Origin: Pontibacter oryzae | GTDB taxonomy: Bacteria > Bacteroidota > Bacteroidia > Cytophagales > Hymenobacteraceae | Direction: 5' to 3' | Length of the DNA stretch: 64,000 nucleotides | Assembly (NCBI RefSeq): GCF_003576375.1 | Contig: NZ_QWGE01000001.1 | Location: 682,001-746,000 of the forward strand | Shown here: positions 54,994-62,797 of the stretch, one piece after another | Position numbering within the stretch: position 1 is the stretch's first letter | Layout: the number at the start of each line of letters is the position of its first letter | Position numbers and translations under genes: made by a program | The notes under the pieces: model-generated | Databases searched by the model: none | The model's input: only the letters and a program-made list of their open reading frames with translations | Told to the model about the DNA's origin: nothing

Positions 54994-55260
54994 TTACTGT
55001 TCCAGCAGAAACACCTTCTCCTCAGAGTTTTCCAGCGCGAGACCCCATTTCTTCAGAATCGGCTCTTCCAAGGCTTTCTCGCGGTATTCGTCTGGCGTCA
55101 TGATCGGTACGCCATATACAATGGGGTAATACCTGCGGCAACTTGGGCAGGTTAACAACCCTTCCAGTATATCTCCGTTTTCGTGGCGCTTAAACACCTC
55201 CGACTTAGGCTCCTGCTTATCCACAGGGCAACATAGTTTATCTAAAAATGAATCTTTCAT
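54994..55260 (-). CDS. Trm112-like zinc protein
   Basis: An 88-residue protein of the Trm112/UPF0434 fold: LDKLCCPVDK (Cys10, Cys11) and LTCPSCRRYYPIVYGVPIM (Cys38, Cys41), then a charged helix. Trm112 proteins bind and activate SAM-dependent methyltransferases. It is the last gene of the TPP-riboswitch operon and overlaps the ThiE-like gene by 4 bp. The methyltransferase three genes upstream is its possible partner; that is inference. The second CxxC is complete, the first is a CC pair. Confidence 0.82.
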   Translation of the reverse strand: MKDSFLDKLCCPVDKQEPKSEVFKRHENGDILEGLLTCPSCRRYYPIVYGVPIMTPDEYREKALEEPILKKWGLALENSEEKVFLLEQ

Positions 55261-55907
55261 GTGGTATACTTATCTAATGCTTGTTGATAGGCGGCTGCGG
55301 AAACTTGTGCTGAATCGGCTTGCAGAATGCCGGAAATAACCGCTACGCCATTAAATTCCAACCCTTTCAGGCTGGCCATATTTTCTGTGGTGATACCTCC
55401 TGATAGGAAGAAAGGCATACTTGTAAGCTTACGTGCTTCCTTTATGGTTTCGGGTTTAACCAACTCGCAGGCGCCCGCCGAAGCCGACGGGAAAATGGAG
55501 CAGAAGGACACATAATCAAGCTGGTTTTGGCTGGCCCATTGGATCACCTCCAGGTTATTGCTGCAGGTTATGCCATACATTTTACCCTCGCCCAGCTGTG
55601 CTTTTATCACCGGGAAGTTTTCAGGCACTTTATCGAAGTGCACGCCGGCCAGCGCGGTATACTTTAGCAGCTCCCATTCCTCGTTTATCAGCACCGGAAC
55701 AAAGTATGATGCGGCCAGTCGTACTAAATCAGACAGAAAGTTTACTTTATCGGAATGCCTGAAATGAGTTGGCCAGTTGTTCCATACTTGCAGCACCCGT
55801 ACGCCGCCTGCCAGCGCATCCGCTACTTTGGCGAACAGCTCGGCTTGCTCCATGGCGGGGTCCACTACCAAGTATACACCGCCTGTTATGTTATACTTCG
55901 CGATCAT
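55257..55907 (-). CDS. divergent thiamine phosphate synthase-like (ThiE/TenI) protein
   Basis: A 216-residue TIM barrel of the ThiE/TenI family. SGGITTENMASLKGLEFNGVAVISGIL is the conserved phosphate-binding end (here split by function: GGIT-xEN and GVAVISGIL). FPSASAGACELVKPE replaces the usual P-T-x-TK loop. Several ThiE residues differ: canonical VQLREK is VLQVWNN, IND is INEE and GVHLGQ is GVHFDK. It may be a true ThiE, a TenI-type aromatase or a new specificity. It overlaps both neighbours by 4 bp. Confidence 0.78.
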   Translation of the reverse strand: MIAKYNITGGVYLVVDPAMEQAELFAKVADALAGGVRVLQVWNNWPTHFRHSDKVNFLSDLVRLAASYFVPVLINEEWELLKYTALAGVHFDKVPENFPVIKAQLGEGKMYGITCSNNLEVIQWASQNQLDYVSFCSIFPSASAGACELVKPETIKEARKLTSMPFFLSGGITTENMASLKGLEFNGVAVISGILQADSAQVSAAAYQQALDKYTT

Positions 55908-56968
55908 TTCCAGCCAGCTTTAAACGCTTTGAAAAAGGCAGTCCAGTACGGGTCCTTGCCATCGAATACAAGCGGCTTTTCCTCCCCGTTTTCTATGATC
56001 CGGAAGCCCTCTGTTTGTGCAGTCAGCTCTCCTACTACGGTTGCTTTGATACCTTTTGCATGCAGGTGGCTAATCAGTTCCTGCTCGTTGCCGGGCTTAA
56101 CGGCCATAACCATAGAACCGGCCCCAACGCTGAACCGATGGTCTATGCCAAACAGGCTGGCAATTTGCAACTGCGCTTCGCCGGTGGGCAGTGCGTCGTT
56201 ATCAACCCTAAAGCCGCAACTGGAAGCATTCGCCATTTCGCAGATGGCGCCTATCACGCCGCCCTCTGTTACGTCGTGCATGGCTTTGAGCGCCGTATTG
56301 GGTGCTAGTATTTCGCGGGCTGCTAGCGCATCGGCCAGCGAGGAGGTGCGGTAAAAGTTTGCGCAGCCCTGTTCCCATACTTCCTTGCCAAGCTTTTGCT
56401 TCACCGTTTCCGGGAAACTCATGGCCAGAATGGCTGTTGAAACCAGCGCCGTTTCCTTGGTAACGACAAGTATATCGCCAGGCTCGGCTTTATTGCTTGT
56501 CAGGATTTGGTCTAAGGGCGCTGTCAGGAACATGGTTCCGCCACCCGAGATGGTGGAGTTTTGCCCCTCGATCTGCCCGGTATGGCCGCCCGTGATGGCT
56601 ACGCCCGTATCCTGGCAAAACTGGTGGATGTAGAACCAGTATTCACGGAACGCTTCCAGCGAGAGTGTTGGCGGCAGGTTCAGGACAAACTGCCCATACA
56701 TGGGTGCAAAGCCGGTGGATGCCATATCGTTTACGAGCAGGTGCACCGACAGCCAGGCCGATTCTTTCAGGCCTATGGAAGGGATAAGCGAGAGCGGGTC
56801 GCTGGATATGGCCATGCCCAGGTTATTTCCTAAGTCGATCACGGCTGTGTCCACGCCAAACTGTGGCCCTACCAGCACTTCCTCCCGTATGGCGCCGTGC
56901 TGGGGCAGCAGCACCTCTTTAAAAGTTGCGCCCGTCAGTTTGCCGGAGTTATTATCAAATGCGCTCAT
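55904..56968 (-). CDS. AIR synthase-related protein (PurM/ThiL/HypE superfamily)
   Basis: A 354-residue protein of the PurM-like ATP-binding fold. The N-terminal domain holds DTAVIDLGNNLGMAISSDPLSL and SVHLLVNDMASTGFAPMY; the C-terminal domain holds TEGGVIGAICEMANASSCGF. The frame opens further up, but ATG 56968 overlaps the methyltransferase stop as TAATG and gives a sensible start. Superfamily members include thiamine-phosphate kinase (ThiL) and HypE. Under a TPP riboswitch a ThiL-like job is tempting, but the protein looks closer to HypE-like AIR synthases, so I leave it open. Confidence 0.78.
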   Translation of the reverse strand: MSAFDNNSGKLTGATFKEVLLPQHGAIREEVLVGPQFGVDTAVIDLGNNLGMAISSDPLSLIPSIGLKESAWLSVHLLVNDMASTGFAPMYGQFVLNLPPTLSLEAFREYWFYIHQFCQDTGVAITGGHTGQIEGQNSTISGGGTMFLTAPLDQILTSNKAEPGDILVVTKETALVSTAILAMSFPETVKQKLGKEVWEQGCANFYRTSSLADALAAREILAPNTALKAMHDVTEGGVIGAICEMANASSCGFRVDNDALPTGEAQLQIASLFGIDHRFSVGAGSMVMAVKPGNEQELISHLHAKGIKATVVGELTAQTEGFRIIENGEEKPLVFDGKDPYWTAFFKAFKAGWK

Positions 56969-57693
56969 TATTTCACATCGTTTAAGCGTACATGCATCCC
57001 AAAGAAATCTCCGTAGGGCTGGTGCCACTGCTGCACCGGGAACCACTCCGGCAGGCCCGTCGCCGTCCAGGTTATAGTATAATCGCGGCCTTTCAGAGCC
57101 TCCGCAATTACGGCCATCAGCTTTTTGGGAGTATAGAATGTGGCTGTTACATAAAACGGGTTCTTGCCGAACATCTCCTGAATGCGCCGCCGCGCCACCT
57201 TTGGCGAGTTGCGGTTCATCATGCCGAACACAATGCCATACTTGCCCACACGCACCGCCTCCCGGATCACTTTTACAGGGTCTTTGTAATACTCAAAGGT
57301 GGTGATGAAGGCCAGGGCGTCGAAGGTATGGTCTTTGAACGGCATGTGGTGCGAGTCGGCCAGCACAAGGTCGCCATCGAACAGGTGCACGCCCTGCCCC
57401 AGCATAAACGGGGAGATATCGCCGCCGCTTGCCTCTACCCCAATCTCTTTCCACCAGCGCGTGAAGCGGGTGGTGCCGCAGCCAAACTCCAGCAAGGTTT
57501 TTACGCGCGTGTCTTTCTTGATCAGATCGCCGATCACCTTCTTTTGCCATACTTCGGCCCGCTTGTAGCGGCCTTCATACCAAAGCTCATAGGTATCGGT
57601 GTGGTCGCGGTTGAAGAACCACTCCTGGCGGCCCTGCCATTGGCGCAGATCCTGGGTTACAATGTCGAATTTTTGTTTTTGCAGATTGCTCAC
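56968..57693 (-). CDS. class I SAM-dependent methyltransferase, first gene of TPP operon
   Basis: A methyltransferase of 241 residues if started at GTG 57693 (VSNLQKQKFDIVTQD). Motif I is LLEFGCGTTRFTRWW, DISPFMLGQG follows, then the motif IV region (FDALAFITTFEYYKDP). The frame is open to ATG 57792, but that codon lies at the very edge of the riboswitch aptamer and the extra residues are unlike a real N-terminus, so I prefer the downstream GTG. The substrate is unknown. The C-terminus (TWTATGLPEWFPVQQWHQ) suggests a small-molecule methyltransferase. Confidence 0.75.
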   Translation of the reverse strand: MSNLQKQKFDIVTQDLRQWQGRQEWFFNRDHTDTYELWYEGRYKRAEVWQKKVIGDLIKKDTRVKTLLEFGCGTTRFTRWWKEIGVEASGGDISPFMLGQGVHLFDGDLVLADSHHMPFKDHTFDALAFITTFEYYKDPVKVIREAVRVGKYGIVFGMMNRNSPKVARRRIQEMFGKNPFYVTATFYTPKKLMAVIAEALKGRDYTITWTATGLPEWFPVQQWHQPYGDFFGMHVRLNDVK

Positions 57694-57699
57694 AGCAGG

Positions 57700-57720
57700 T
57701 ATTTTAAAAGGTTTAAAATA
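57700..57720 (-). promoter_or_regulatory. hairpin in the riboswitch expression platform
   Basis: TATTTTAAA and TTTAAAATA form a perfect 9-bp stem with a 3-nt loop, ending 6 nt before the preferred GTG start at 57693. It lies in the ~95-nt stretch between aptamer and gene and could act as the switch element. Confidence 0.4.
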
Positions 57721-57789
57721 GCCTGACTGATAAAGCAGATAGGAATGAAAGGGCCACGCCCAGGTGGGCGGCGCCAAACAGATACGATA

Positions 57790-57880
57790 CATTTCCTACC
57801 CTGGCATTATCCAGATCAGGTTGCGGGTATTATCTCAGCCTTAAAACCGCGTCGGTCTTAAAGCACCCCGAGTACTGTTT
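57790..57880 (-). ncRNA. TPP (thiamine pyrophosphate) riboswitch
   Basis: On the minus strand the sequence has every conserved block of the THI element in order: CGGGGTGC, GGCTGAGATAATACCC, then AACCTGATCCAGATAATGCC and AGGGTAGGAAA. P1 can close with TACTC (57874-57870) against GGGTA. It controls the downstream methyltransferase - AIR synthase-like - ThiE-like - Trm112-like operon, presumably lowering expression when thiamine pyrophosphate is plentiful. Confidence 0.95.
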
Positions 57881-58043
57881 GCTAAGGTATAAAAAATTAT
57901 TAAAAAGCTAACCTTGGCGCAGGCTAAACATTACACTTGCCTGCCTGTTGGCAGAGTGATGGCTCGCTGGCAAAAGCCTCTGGCTAAAATCAAGGATATT
58001 TTGTAATATTACTTTCAAATAAGCATACACTTAAAGTTATATC

Positions 58044-58913
58044 ATGAAGAAAACGTTTATCAGATTTGCACTTTCGGCAGCACTTATGCTTAGCGCGGGA
58101 GCACTTCAGGCACAGGGCATTAAAATGCCAGCTCCAAGCCCGTCTCAAAAAGTTGAACAGGCCGTTGGTCTTGCCACTGTTTCCGTGGAGTACTCGCGCC
58201 CGTCGGTTAAAGGCCGTACCGTGTTCGGCGACTTGGTGCCTTACGACAAAGTATGGAGAACTGGTGCAAACGCTTCCACCAAGATTAAATTCTCTGACGA
58301 TGTAACCATCGCAGGCAACAAAGTACCTGCCGGCGAGTATGCTTTGTACACAATTCCGGGCAAAAGCGAGTGGACCATCATCATCCACAAAAACACCAAG
58401 CACTGGGGCGATGGCGGAAAAGACTATAACCCAGCCGAGGACCTTGTGCGCTTTAAGGCTACACCACAGCAAAATACACGCAATGTAGAGTCCTTTACCA
58501 TCAACTTCACAAACCTGAAAGCTGATGCTATGGATGTGGAAATCCTTTGGGCAGATATGATTGTGCCGTTCACGGTGAAAACTGACGTGGATAGCAAAGT
58601 TATGAGCCAGATACAACAGCAGGTAATTAACGGCACGGACGTGAACCCGGGCCTATATGCTGCCGCTGCCAACTATTACCTCGAAACCAACCGTGACCTG
58701 AAGCAGGCGCACGAGTGGATGAAGAAGGCCAACGCCACCGACGCCAAGTTCTGGAATGTGCACGCACAGGCCAAGATCGAGGCAAAGATGAAAAACTACA
58801 AGGCTGCCATTAAAACCGCTGAAAAATCGATGGAAATGGCCAAAGCCGCAAACAACGACGATTATGTGCGCCTGAACGAAAAGGCGATTGCCGACTGGAA
58901 AAAGATGAAATAA
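58044..58913 (+). CDS. DUF2911 domain-containing exported protein
   Basis: A 289-residue protein with signal peptide (1-24, ALQAQG) and a DUF2911 domain (~30-175): VEYSRPSVKGRTVFGDLVPYDKVWRTGANASTKI (cited in parts, SRPSVKGR and WRTGANAST). VPAGEYALYTIPG is also characteristic. The C-terminal ~90 residues are helical, TPR-like (LYAAAANYYLETNRDL, MKKANATDAKFWNVHA). Function unknown. It is a single gene with its own terminator. Confidence 0.92.
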   Translation: MKKTFIRFALSAALMLSAGALQAQGIKMPAPSPSQKVEQAVGLATVSVEYSRPSVKGRTVFGDLVPYDKVWRTGANASTKIKFSDDVTIAGNKVPAGEYALYTIPGKSEWTIIIHKNTKHWGDGGKDYNPAEDLVRFKATPQQNTRNVESFTINFTNLKADAMDVEILWADMIVPFTVKTDVDSKVMSQIQQQVINGTDVNPGLYAAAANYYLETNRDLKQAHEWMKKANATDAKFWNVHAQAKIEAKMKNYKAAIKTAEKSMEMAKAANNDDYVRLNEKAIADWKKMK

Positions 58914-58940
58914 AGCTACCTTTGCTTTTACCGTATAAAG

Positions 58941-58975
58941 AAGCCTCCGGACGTATACTTCGGAGGCTTTTTTGT
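58941..58975 (+). terminator. terminator after the DUF2911 gene
   Basis: AAGCCTCCG (58941-58949) and CGGAGGCTT (58961-58969), a perfect 9-bp stem, then T-run. The 11-nt loop contains TATACTT. Confidence 0.88.
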
Positions 58976-58997
58976 GGCACTTTAAACGAGAAAAGAG

Positions 58998-59915
58998 TTG
59001 GAAGATAAGCAGCATTCGGAAGAGCACCTGGGCCCGGCCCGCGAGTATTGGTGGAACGAGGACTACCTGGAACTACTGGCAGAGCGCCTGTACATCCGTT
59101 ATACTCAAACGCTGGTTGATATTGGCTGCGGCAAGGGCATGATGGGCTTTAAGTTTTCGAAGTATATGCCTGCCGGTGGCAAAGTATACGGCGTAGATTA
59201 CGAACCGGGCTATATTGCAGAGGCCAAGCAACGCGCGCAAAGCGAGTTCGGGCACACCAACATCGATTATACTTTTAAGGTGGGCAACGCCGATGAGATT
59301 CCGCTGCCAGATAACATTGCCGACGTTACGCTCTGCCAAACGCTCCTGATCCACGTGAAAAACCCGCAGCGTGTGATACAGGAGATGATCCGGGTGACTA
59401 AGCCTGGAGGCTGGGTGGTTGCCCTAGAACCTAACAACCTGGTGCCCAACCTGATGTTTGACCGCTACGGCGAAACCGATTACAATGTGGAAGCCATGCT
59501 GGAGGTGCTGGAAGTGAAGCTGCGCATCGAGAAAGGCAAGAAACAACTCGGCGAGGGCTTCAACTCACTGGGCGACGTCATGCCCGACCTCTTTTTGAAA
59601 GCTGGCTTACAGGATATTAAAGTATGGATTTCGGACAAGGCGCTTTCCATCATCCCGCCTTACGACACGCAGGAGAAAATGCTGCGCGTGGAGCAAATGC
59701 TGCAATGGATCGAGAGCGAGGCCATGGGCTACGACTACCAGGACAACCTGAACTACTTTATGGCCGGCGGCGGCGATAAGTCTAAGTTTGATGCATACTG
59801 GCAAAAGCTGCTCTACAATAAAATCATGCTGAAGGAAAAACTTCAGAACGAGGAGTATGTATCGGCGGGGGGGAGTTTGGTGTATATTGTGGCGGCGCAG
59901 AAACCGCGCATATAG
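58998..59915 (+). CDS. class I SAM-dependent methyltransferase
   Basis: A 305-residue methyltransferase starting at TTG 58998 (MEDKQHSEEHLGPAREYWWNED). Motif I is LVDIGCGKGMMGFKF, GVDYEPGYIAEAK gives the acidic loop, ADVTLCQTLLIHVKNPQ the motif IV region and RVTKPGGWVVALEPNN the post-motif. The last ~100 residues (LQWIESEAMGYDYQDN and onward) are a helical cap. The substrate is unknown. It is a single gene; no in-frame ATG precedes the core. Confidence 0.88.
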   Translation: MEDKQHSEEHLGPAREYWWNEDYLELLAERLYIRYTQTLVDIGCGKGMMGFKFSKYMPAGGKVYGVDYEPGYIAEAKQRAQSEFGHTNIDYTFKVGNADEIPLPDNIADVTLCQTLLIHVKNPQRVIQEMIRVTKPGGWVVALEPNNLVPNLMFDRYGETDYNVEAMLEVLEVKLRIEKGKKQLGEGFNSLGDVMPDLFLKAGLQDIKVWISDKALSIIPPYDTQEKMLRVEQMLQWIESEAMGYDYQDNLNYFMAGGGDKSKFDAYWQKLLYNKIMLKEKLQNEEYVSAGGSLVYIVAAQKPRI

Positions 59916-59959
59916 CTGGTTTGCGGGCTGGCCTTATACTTGCGTTTTTGGTTAATACT

Positions 59960-60260
59960 GGGCTGTACTCGCTAGCTTTGGTTTACCCTCCAGCCTCGCT
60001 TGCTGTTTTGTTGCACCTTTGGCTTTGGTGCCCTCTAGGCCGGGAGGCCTCGTCTTTGGGCATCACGCGGTGTACATTTCCTGCCCTCGTGCCTCGGGCT
60101 GCCTCGCTTGCGCTCGTCACCGGAAATCTACAAGGCGCTCTTTTTCGAGGGCCCCTACCCCCACCCAAAGACTGGGATCATTTCGATCGCTACTGCTGAT
60201 GCAACCCGAACCGAATTGTAGGGACAGGTCGCGACCTGTCCGCGCGGTATCCCGCGCTAT
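59960..60260 (+). repeat. dispersed intergenic repeat, copy B
   Basis: The plus-strand counterpart of copy A at 52533-52920 (reverse orientation). From about 60015 to 60185 the two are nearly identical; around 59980-60015 similarity fades. The 20-bp palindrome GGACAGGT-CGCG-ACCTGTCC recurs at 60222-60241 after a divergent spacer. No protein is supported: the ORFs seen in it are the same in both copies only because the DNA is the same. Confidence 0.85.
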
Positions 60261-60384
60261 GCAACTACGGCTATATGTTTGATTTTTCCCTGCCGCAAGT
60301 TTTCAACTTGTGGCTTATCATGGCGTTGAGTTTGTAACTCAACTGGCCCGAAGGGCCAGGTAAAGCTTTGCTAAACGCTTTACC
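60222..60384 (+). repeat. array of six consecutive palindromes/hairpins
   Basis: Six inverted repeats in 163 bp: the 20-bp palindrome (60222-60241); GCGCGG/CCGCGC (60242-60257); CCGCAAGTT/AACTTGTGG with one G-T pair (60293-60313); GTTGAGTT/AACTCAAC (60325-60343); CTGGCCC/GGGCCAG (60343-60359); GGTAAAGC/GCTTTACC (60359-60384). The last three touch each other end to end. They do not match a terminator, as no T-run follows. The pattern recalls REP/BIME-type elements. Confidence 0.75.
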
Positions 60385-60457
60385 GCTGCTTTAGAATTAA
60401 CTGCAAGTAAGACCTCACAACCTGCATCAATCAAAACCCATACTTTCTAATGCATCT

Positions 60458-62173
60458 CTAGGCTGCTAGCTCCTCTTTCTTCTTCCCAATTAATCCTTGA
60501 AGTATAAACCCGAAAACAATCACGGCAACACACCCGATTACATTGAACCACAGGAAGGCAACATCCGTGAAATAATAACAGGAAAGCACGATTGCTTCGG
60601 CAAGTATGGCTGCAAAAAATACAGCATTGCCTTTAATGCTTTTGAAGTAAAAGGCCACCAGAAAAATGCCAAGTATGGTTCCGTAGAAAATGGAGCCGAT
60701 GATATTCACCGCCTGAATAAGGTTATCGAGCAAGGAGGCATACGTTGCAAAAAGTATGGCGATCAGGCCCCAGGCAATGGTAAAACCTCTGGAAGCATTC
60801 AGGTAATGTTTAGGGCTGCCGTCTTGCTTCACGGAGCGTTTGTAAATATCAACGACGGTGGTTGATGCCAGGGCATTCAGTTCGGATGCCGTGGACGACA
60901 TTGCCGCAGAAAATATAACTGCCAGCAGCAGGCCCACTAAACCGGTAGGCAGGTACTTCATCACGAAGGAAATAAAAACATAGTCCGTGTCGCGGGTCTC
61001 GGCCTCAGGCACAGCTTTTTTGATGACTGCTTTTACCTCTTCACGCACGGCTTTACCGGCAGCAGTATGGCTATCGACCTGCGCTTGGGAAGTGGCGATG
61101 GCTTGCTCGTTGTCGGTTTTGAGGGCGGTTACCAGCCCTTGCACTGCTTCTTGCTTCTGCTCGAAGATCTGGCTATACTTTGTTTCCAGGGTGCGCAGTT
61201 CGTCGGCGTAGGCAGTAGCGTATACTTTGCTTTTAGCGGCTTCGTTAAAAAATACAGGCGGTTGGTTAAACTGATAAAACACAAATACCATCACCCCGAT
61301 AAACAGAATCAGAAACTGCATCGGGATTTTAAGCAAGCCGTTGAAGAGCAAGCCCAACCTGCTCTCCCCCACTGATTTGCCACCCAGGTAACGGGCCACC
61401 TGGCTTTGGTCGGTGCCGAAGTATGAGAGCGCCAAAAACAAACCTCCCGTAATCCCCGACCAAAAATTATAGCGGTCGTCCCAGCTGGTTTTCCAGTCCC
61501 AGTCAAAGTCTACAATGTTCATCTTACCCATTTTACCAGCTACGGCCACGGCATCGCCGAAGGCCACATTGGCAGGCAGGTAACTCACCACCATTATCCC
61601 CGCGATGATCATGCCGCCCATCATAACGGCCATTTGTTGCTTCTGCGTAACACTAACGGCTTTTGTCCCCCCCGAAACGGTGTAGAAAATCACCAGAATA
61701 CCAATGATTAAGTTAGTGGCGGTCAGGCTCCAGCCCAGCATGGTAGAAAGTATGATGGCAGGCGCATAAATGGTGATGCCTGCAGCCAAGCCCCGCTGCA
61801 CCAAAAACAGAAATGCAGCCAATGACCTGGTTTTAAGGTCGAAGCGGTTTTCCAGGAACTCGTAGGCCGTGTACACTTTTAGACGGTAAAAAATAGGAAT
61901 GACCGTAACCGAGATGATAACCATGGCAATGGGCAAGCCAAAGTAGAACTGCACGAACCGCATGCCATCCTCATAAGCCTGCCCAGGCGTAGATAGAAAA
62001 GTGATGGCACTGGCCTGTGTGGCCATGATAGACAAGCCGATCGTCCACCATTTCATGCTGTTATCGCCTTTCAGGTAGCCCTCAATATCTTTGCTGCCGC
62101 GCGTTTTCCAGACGCCATAAGTAACAATAAACCCTAGTGTGCCAAGCAGCACAACCCAGTCGAGTGGCCTCAT
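60458..62173 (-). CDS. sodium:solute symporter family protein (copy 2), with coiled insertion
   Basis: A 571-residue transporter with about 14 membrane helices. SSS motifs are IMATQASAITFLSTPGQAYEDG, GLFLALSYFGTDQSQVARYL and FSAAMSSTASELNALAS. Compared with the 491-residue copy at 50899-52374 it carries an extra ~85-residue charged, helical loop (~315-400, YADELRTLETKYSQIFEQ, TAAGKAVREEVKAVIKK) between two helices. The solute is unknown; context (a probable PIG-L deacetylase) hints at an amino-sugar derivative. Its start overlaps the 46-residue upstream gene as ATGA. Confidence 0.92.
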   Translation of the reverse strand: MRPLDWVVLLGTLGFIVTYGVWKTRGSKDIEGYLKGDNSMKWWTIGLSIMATQASAITFLSTPGQAYEDGMRFVQFYFGLPIAMVIISVTVIPIFYRLKVYTAYEFLENRFDLKTRSLAAFLFLVQRGLAAGITIYAPAIILSTMLGWSLTATNLIIGILVIFYTVSGGTKAVSVTQKQQMAVMMGGMIIAGIMVVSYLPANVAFGDAVAVAGKMGKMNIVDFDWDWKTSWDDRYNFWSGITGGLFLALSYFGTDQSQVARYLGGKSVGESRLGLLFNGLLKIPMQFLILFIGVMVFVFYQFNQPPVFFNEAAKSKVYATAYADELRTLETKYSQIFEQKQEAVQGLVTALKTDNEQAIATSQAQVDSHTAAGKAVREEVKAVIKKAVPEAETRDTDYVFISFVMKYLPTGLVGLLLAVIFSAAMSSTASELNALASTTVVDIYKRSVKQDGSPKHYLNASRGFTIAWGLIAILFATYASLLDNLIQAVNIIGSIFYGTILGIFLVAFYFKSIKGNAVFFAAILAEAIVLSCYYFTDVAFLWFNVIGCVAVIVFGFILQGLIGKKKEELAA

Positions 62174-62310
62174 TCGTAGTATTTTGTGATGATGTAAAAC
62201 AGAAGGATCAGAAAGCCAAGGTTAGCCAGCACCAGCCAGTACATACCAGACCAGCTTTTAAAAAAAGGTGGCTTTAGGCCAGGCTCTTCTTCGGGTATCG
62301 GGTGTTCCAT
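62170..62310 (-). CDS. 46-residue membrane protein coupled to the symporter
   Basis: A small gene: start ATG 62310, stop TGA overlapping the symporter start (ATGA). The product begins MEHPIPEEEPGLKPPFFKSW and then has one membrane helix (MYWLVLANLGFLILLFYII) and a short basic/aromatic tail. The overlap, clean start and single helix support a real gene, perhaps a small accessory subunit of the transporter, as some SSS transporters have. I do not recognise a family. Confidence 0.8.
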   Translation of the reverse strand: MEHPIPEEEPGLKPPFFKSWSGMYWLVLANLGFLILLFYIITKYYE

Positions 62311-62327
62311 ATTTTATTTAAGGATTA

Positions 62328-62777
62328 TCAATGCACATGAGCTTTCAAAGAATCAATGAATCTACTTTTATAGAGTACAAATTCATTATCAGATACTGGT
62401 TGGAACCCCAACCTCATAGCAACTTTTAATGATGCTTCATAATTTTCTATTCCTACTGTACCCTTCGTAATCGTAATTCTAATTTTTTCTTCTTCTAAAA
62501 ATTTATGTGGCAAAATCACATTCTTTAGTGCGTTAGATAAGTAACCTTTCTTTCTACTTTTTGTCTGAACTAACCAGTATAGATCACCAACTGCATCAAC
62601 AACAGCGCCTACATAAACATTACTGGTATCTTTTATGAAATAGACTTGCCAGTTGCTGGACTCTGTAAATACTTCACCATAATAAACATTCTCTGCTAGG
62701 TAATCCACAACTATTCTACCACTAAATGCCTCATTATTTAGAGAAACTATCCAACTCTCAATTAATTCGTCAGTCAT
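62328..62777 (-). CDS. GNAT-like N-acetyltransferase, AT-rich
   Basis: A 149-residue protein that resembles a GNAT enzyme: the acetyl-CoA loop region is KSRKKGYLSNALKNVILP, and NYEASLKVAMRLGFQPV matches the usual motif-B end. The match is weak and no substrate can be named. Its base composition is markedly more AT-rich than its neighbours, and it sits between the symporter pair and the PIG-L gene, so it may be a recent insertion. The start and stop are clear. Confidence 0.6.
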   Translation of the reverse strand: MTDELIESWIVSLNNEAFSGRIVVDYLAENVYYGEVFTESSNWQVYFIKDTSNVYVGAVVDAVGDLYWLVQTKSRKKGYLSNALKNVILPHKFLEEEKIRITITKGTVGIENYEASLKVAMRLGFQPVSDNEFVLYKSRFIDSLKAHVH

Positions 62778-62797
62778 ATTATAATCTTCAAATGAGA

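Noticed and set aside
59921..60282. Frames of 92 and 87 residues in repeat copy B
   Set aside because: Same reason as copy A; they overlap the palindromes and have no protein-like features.
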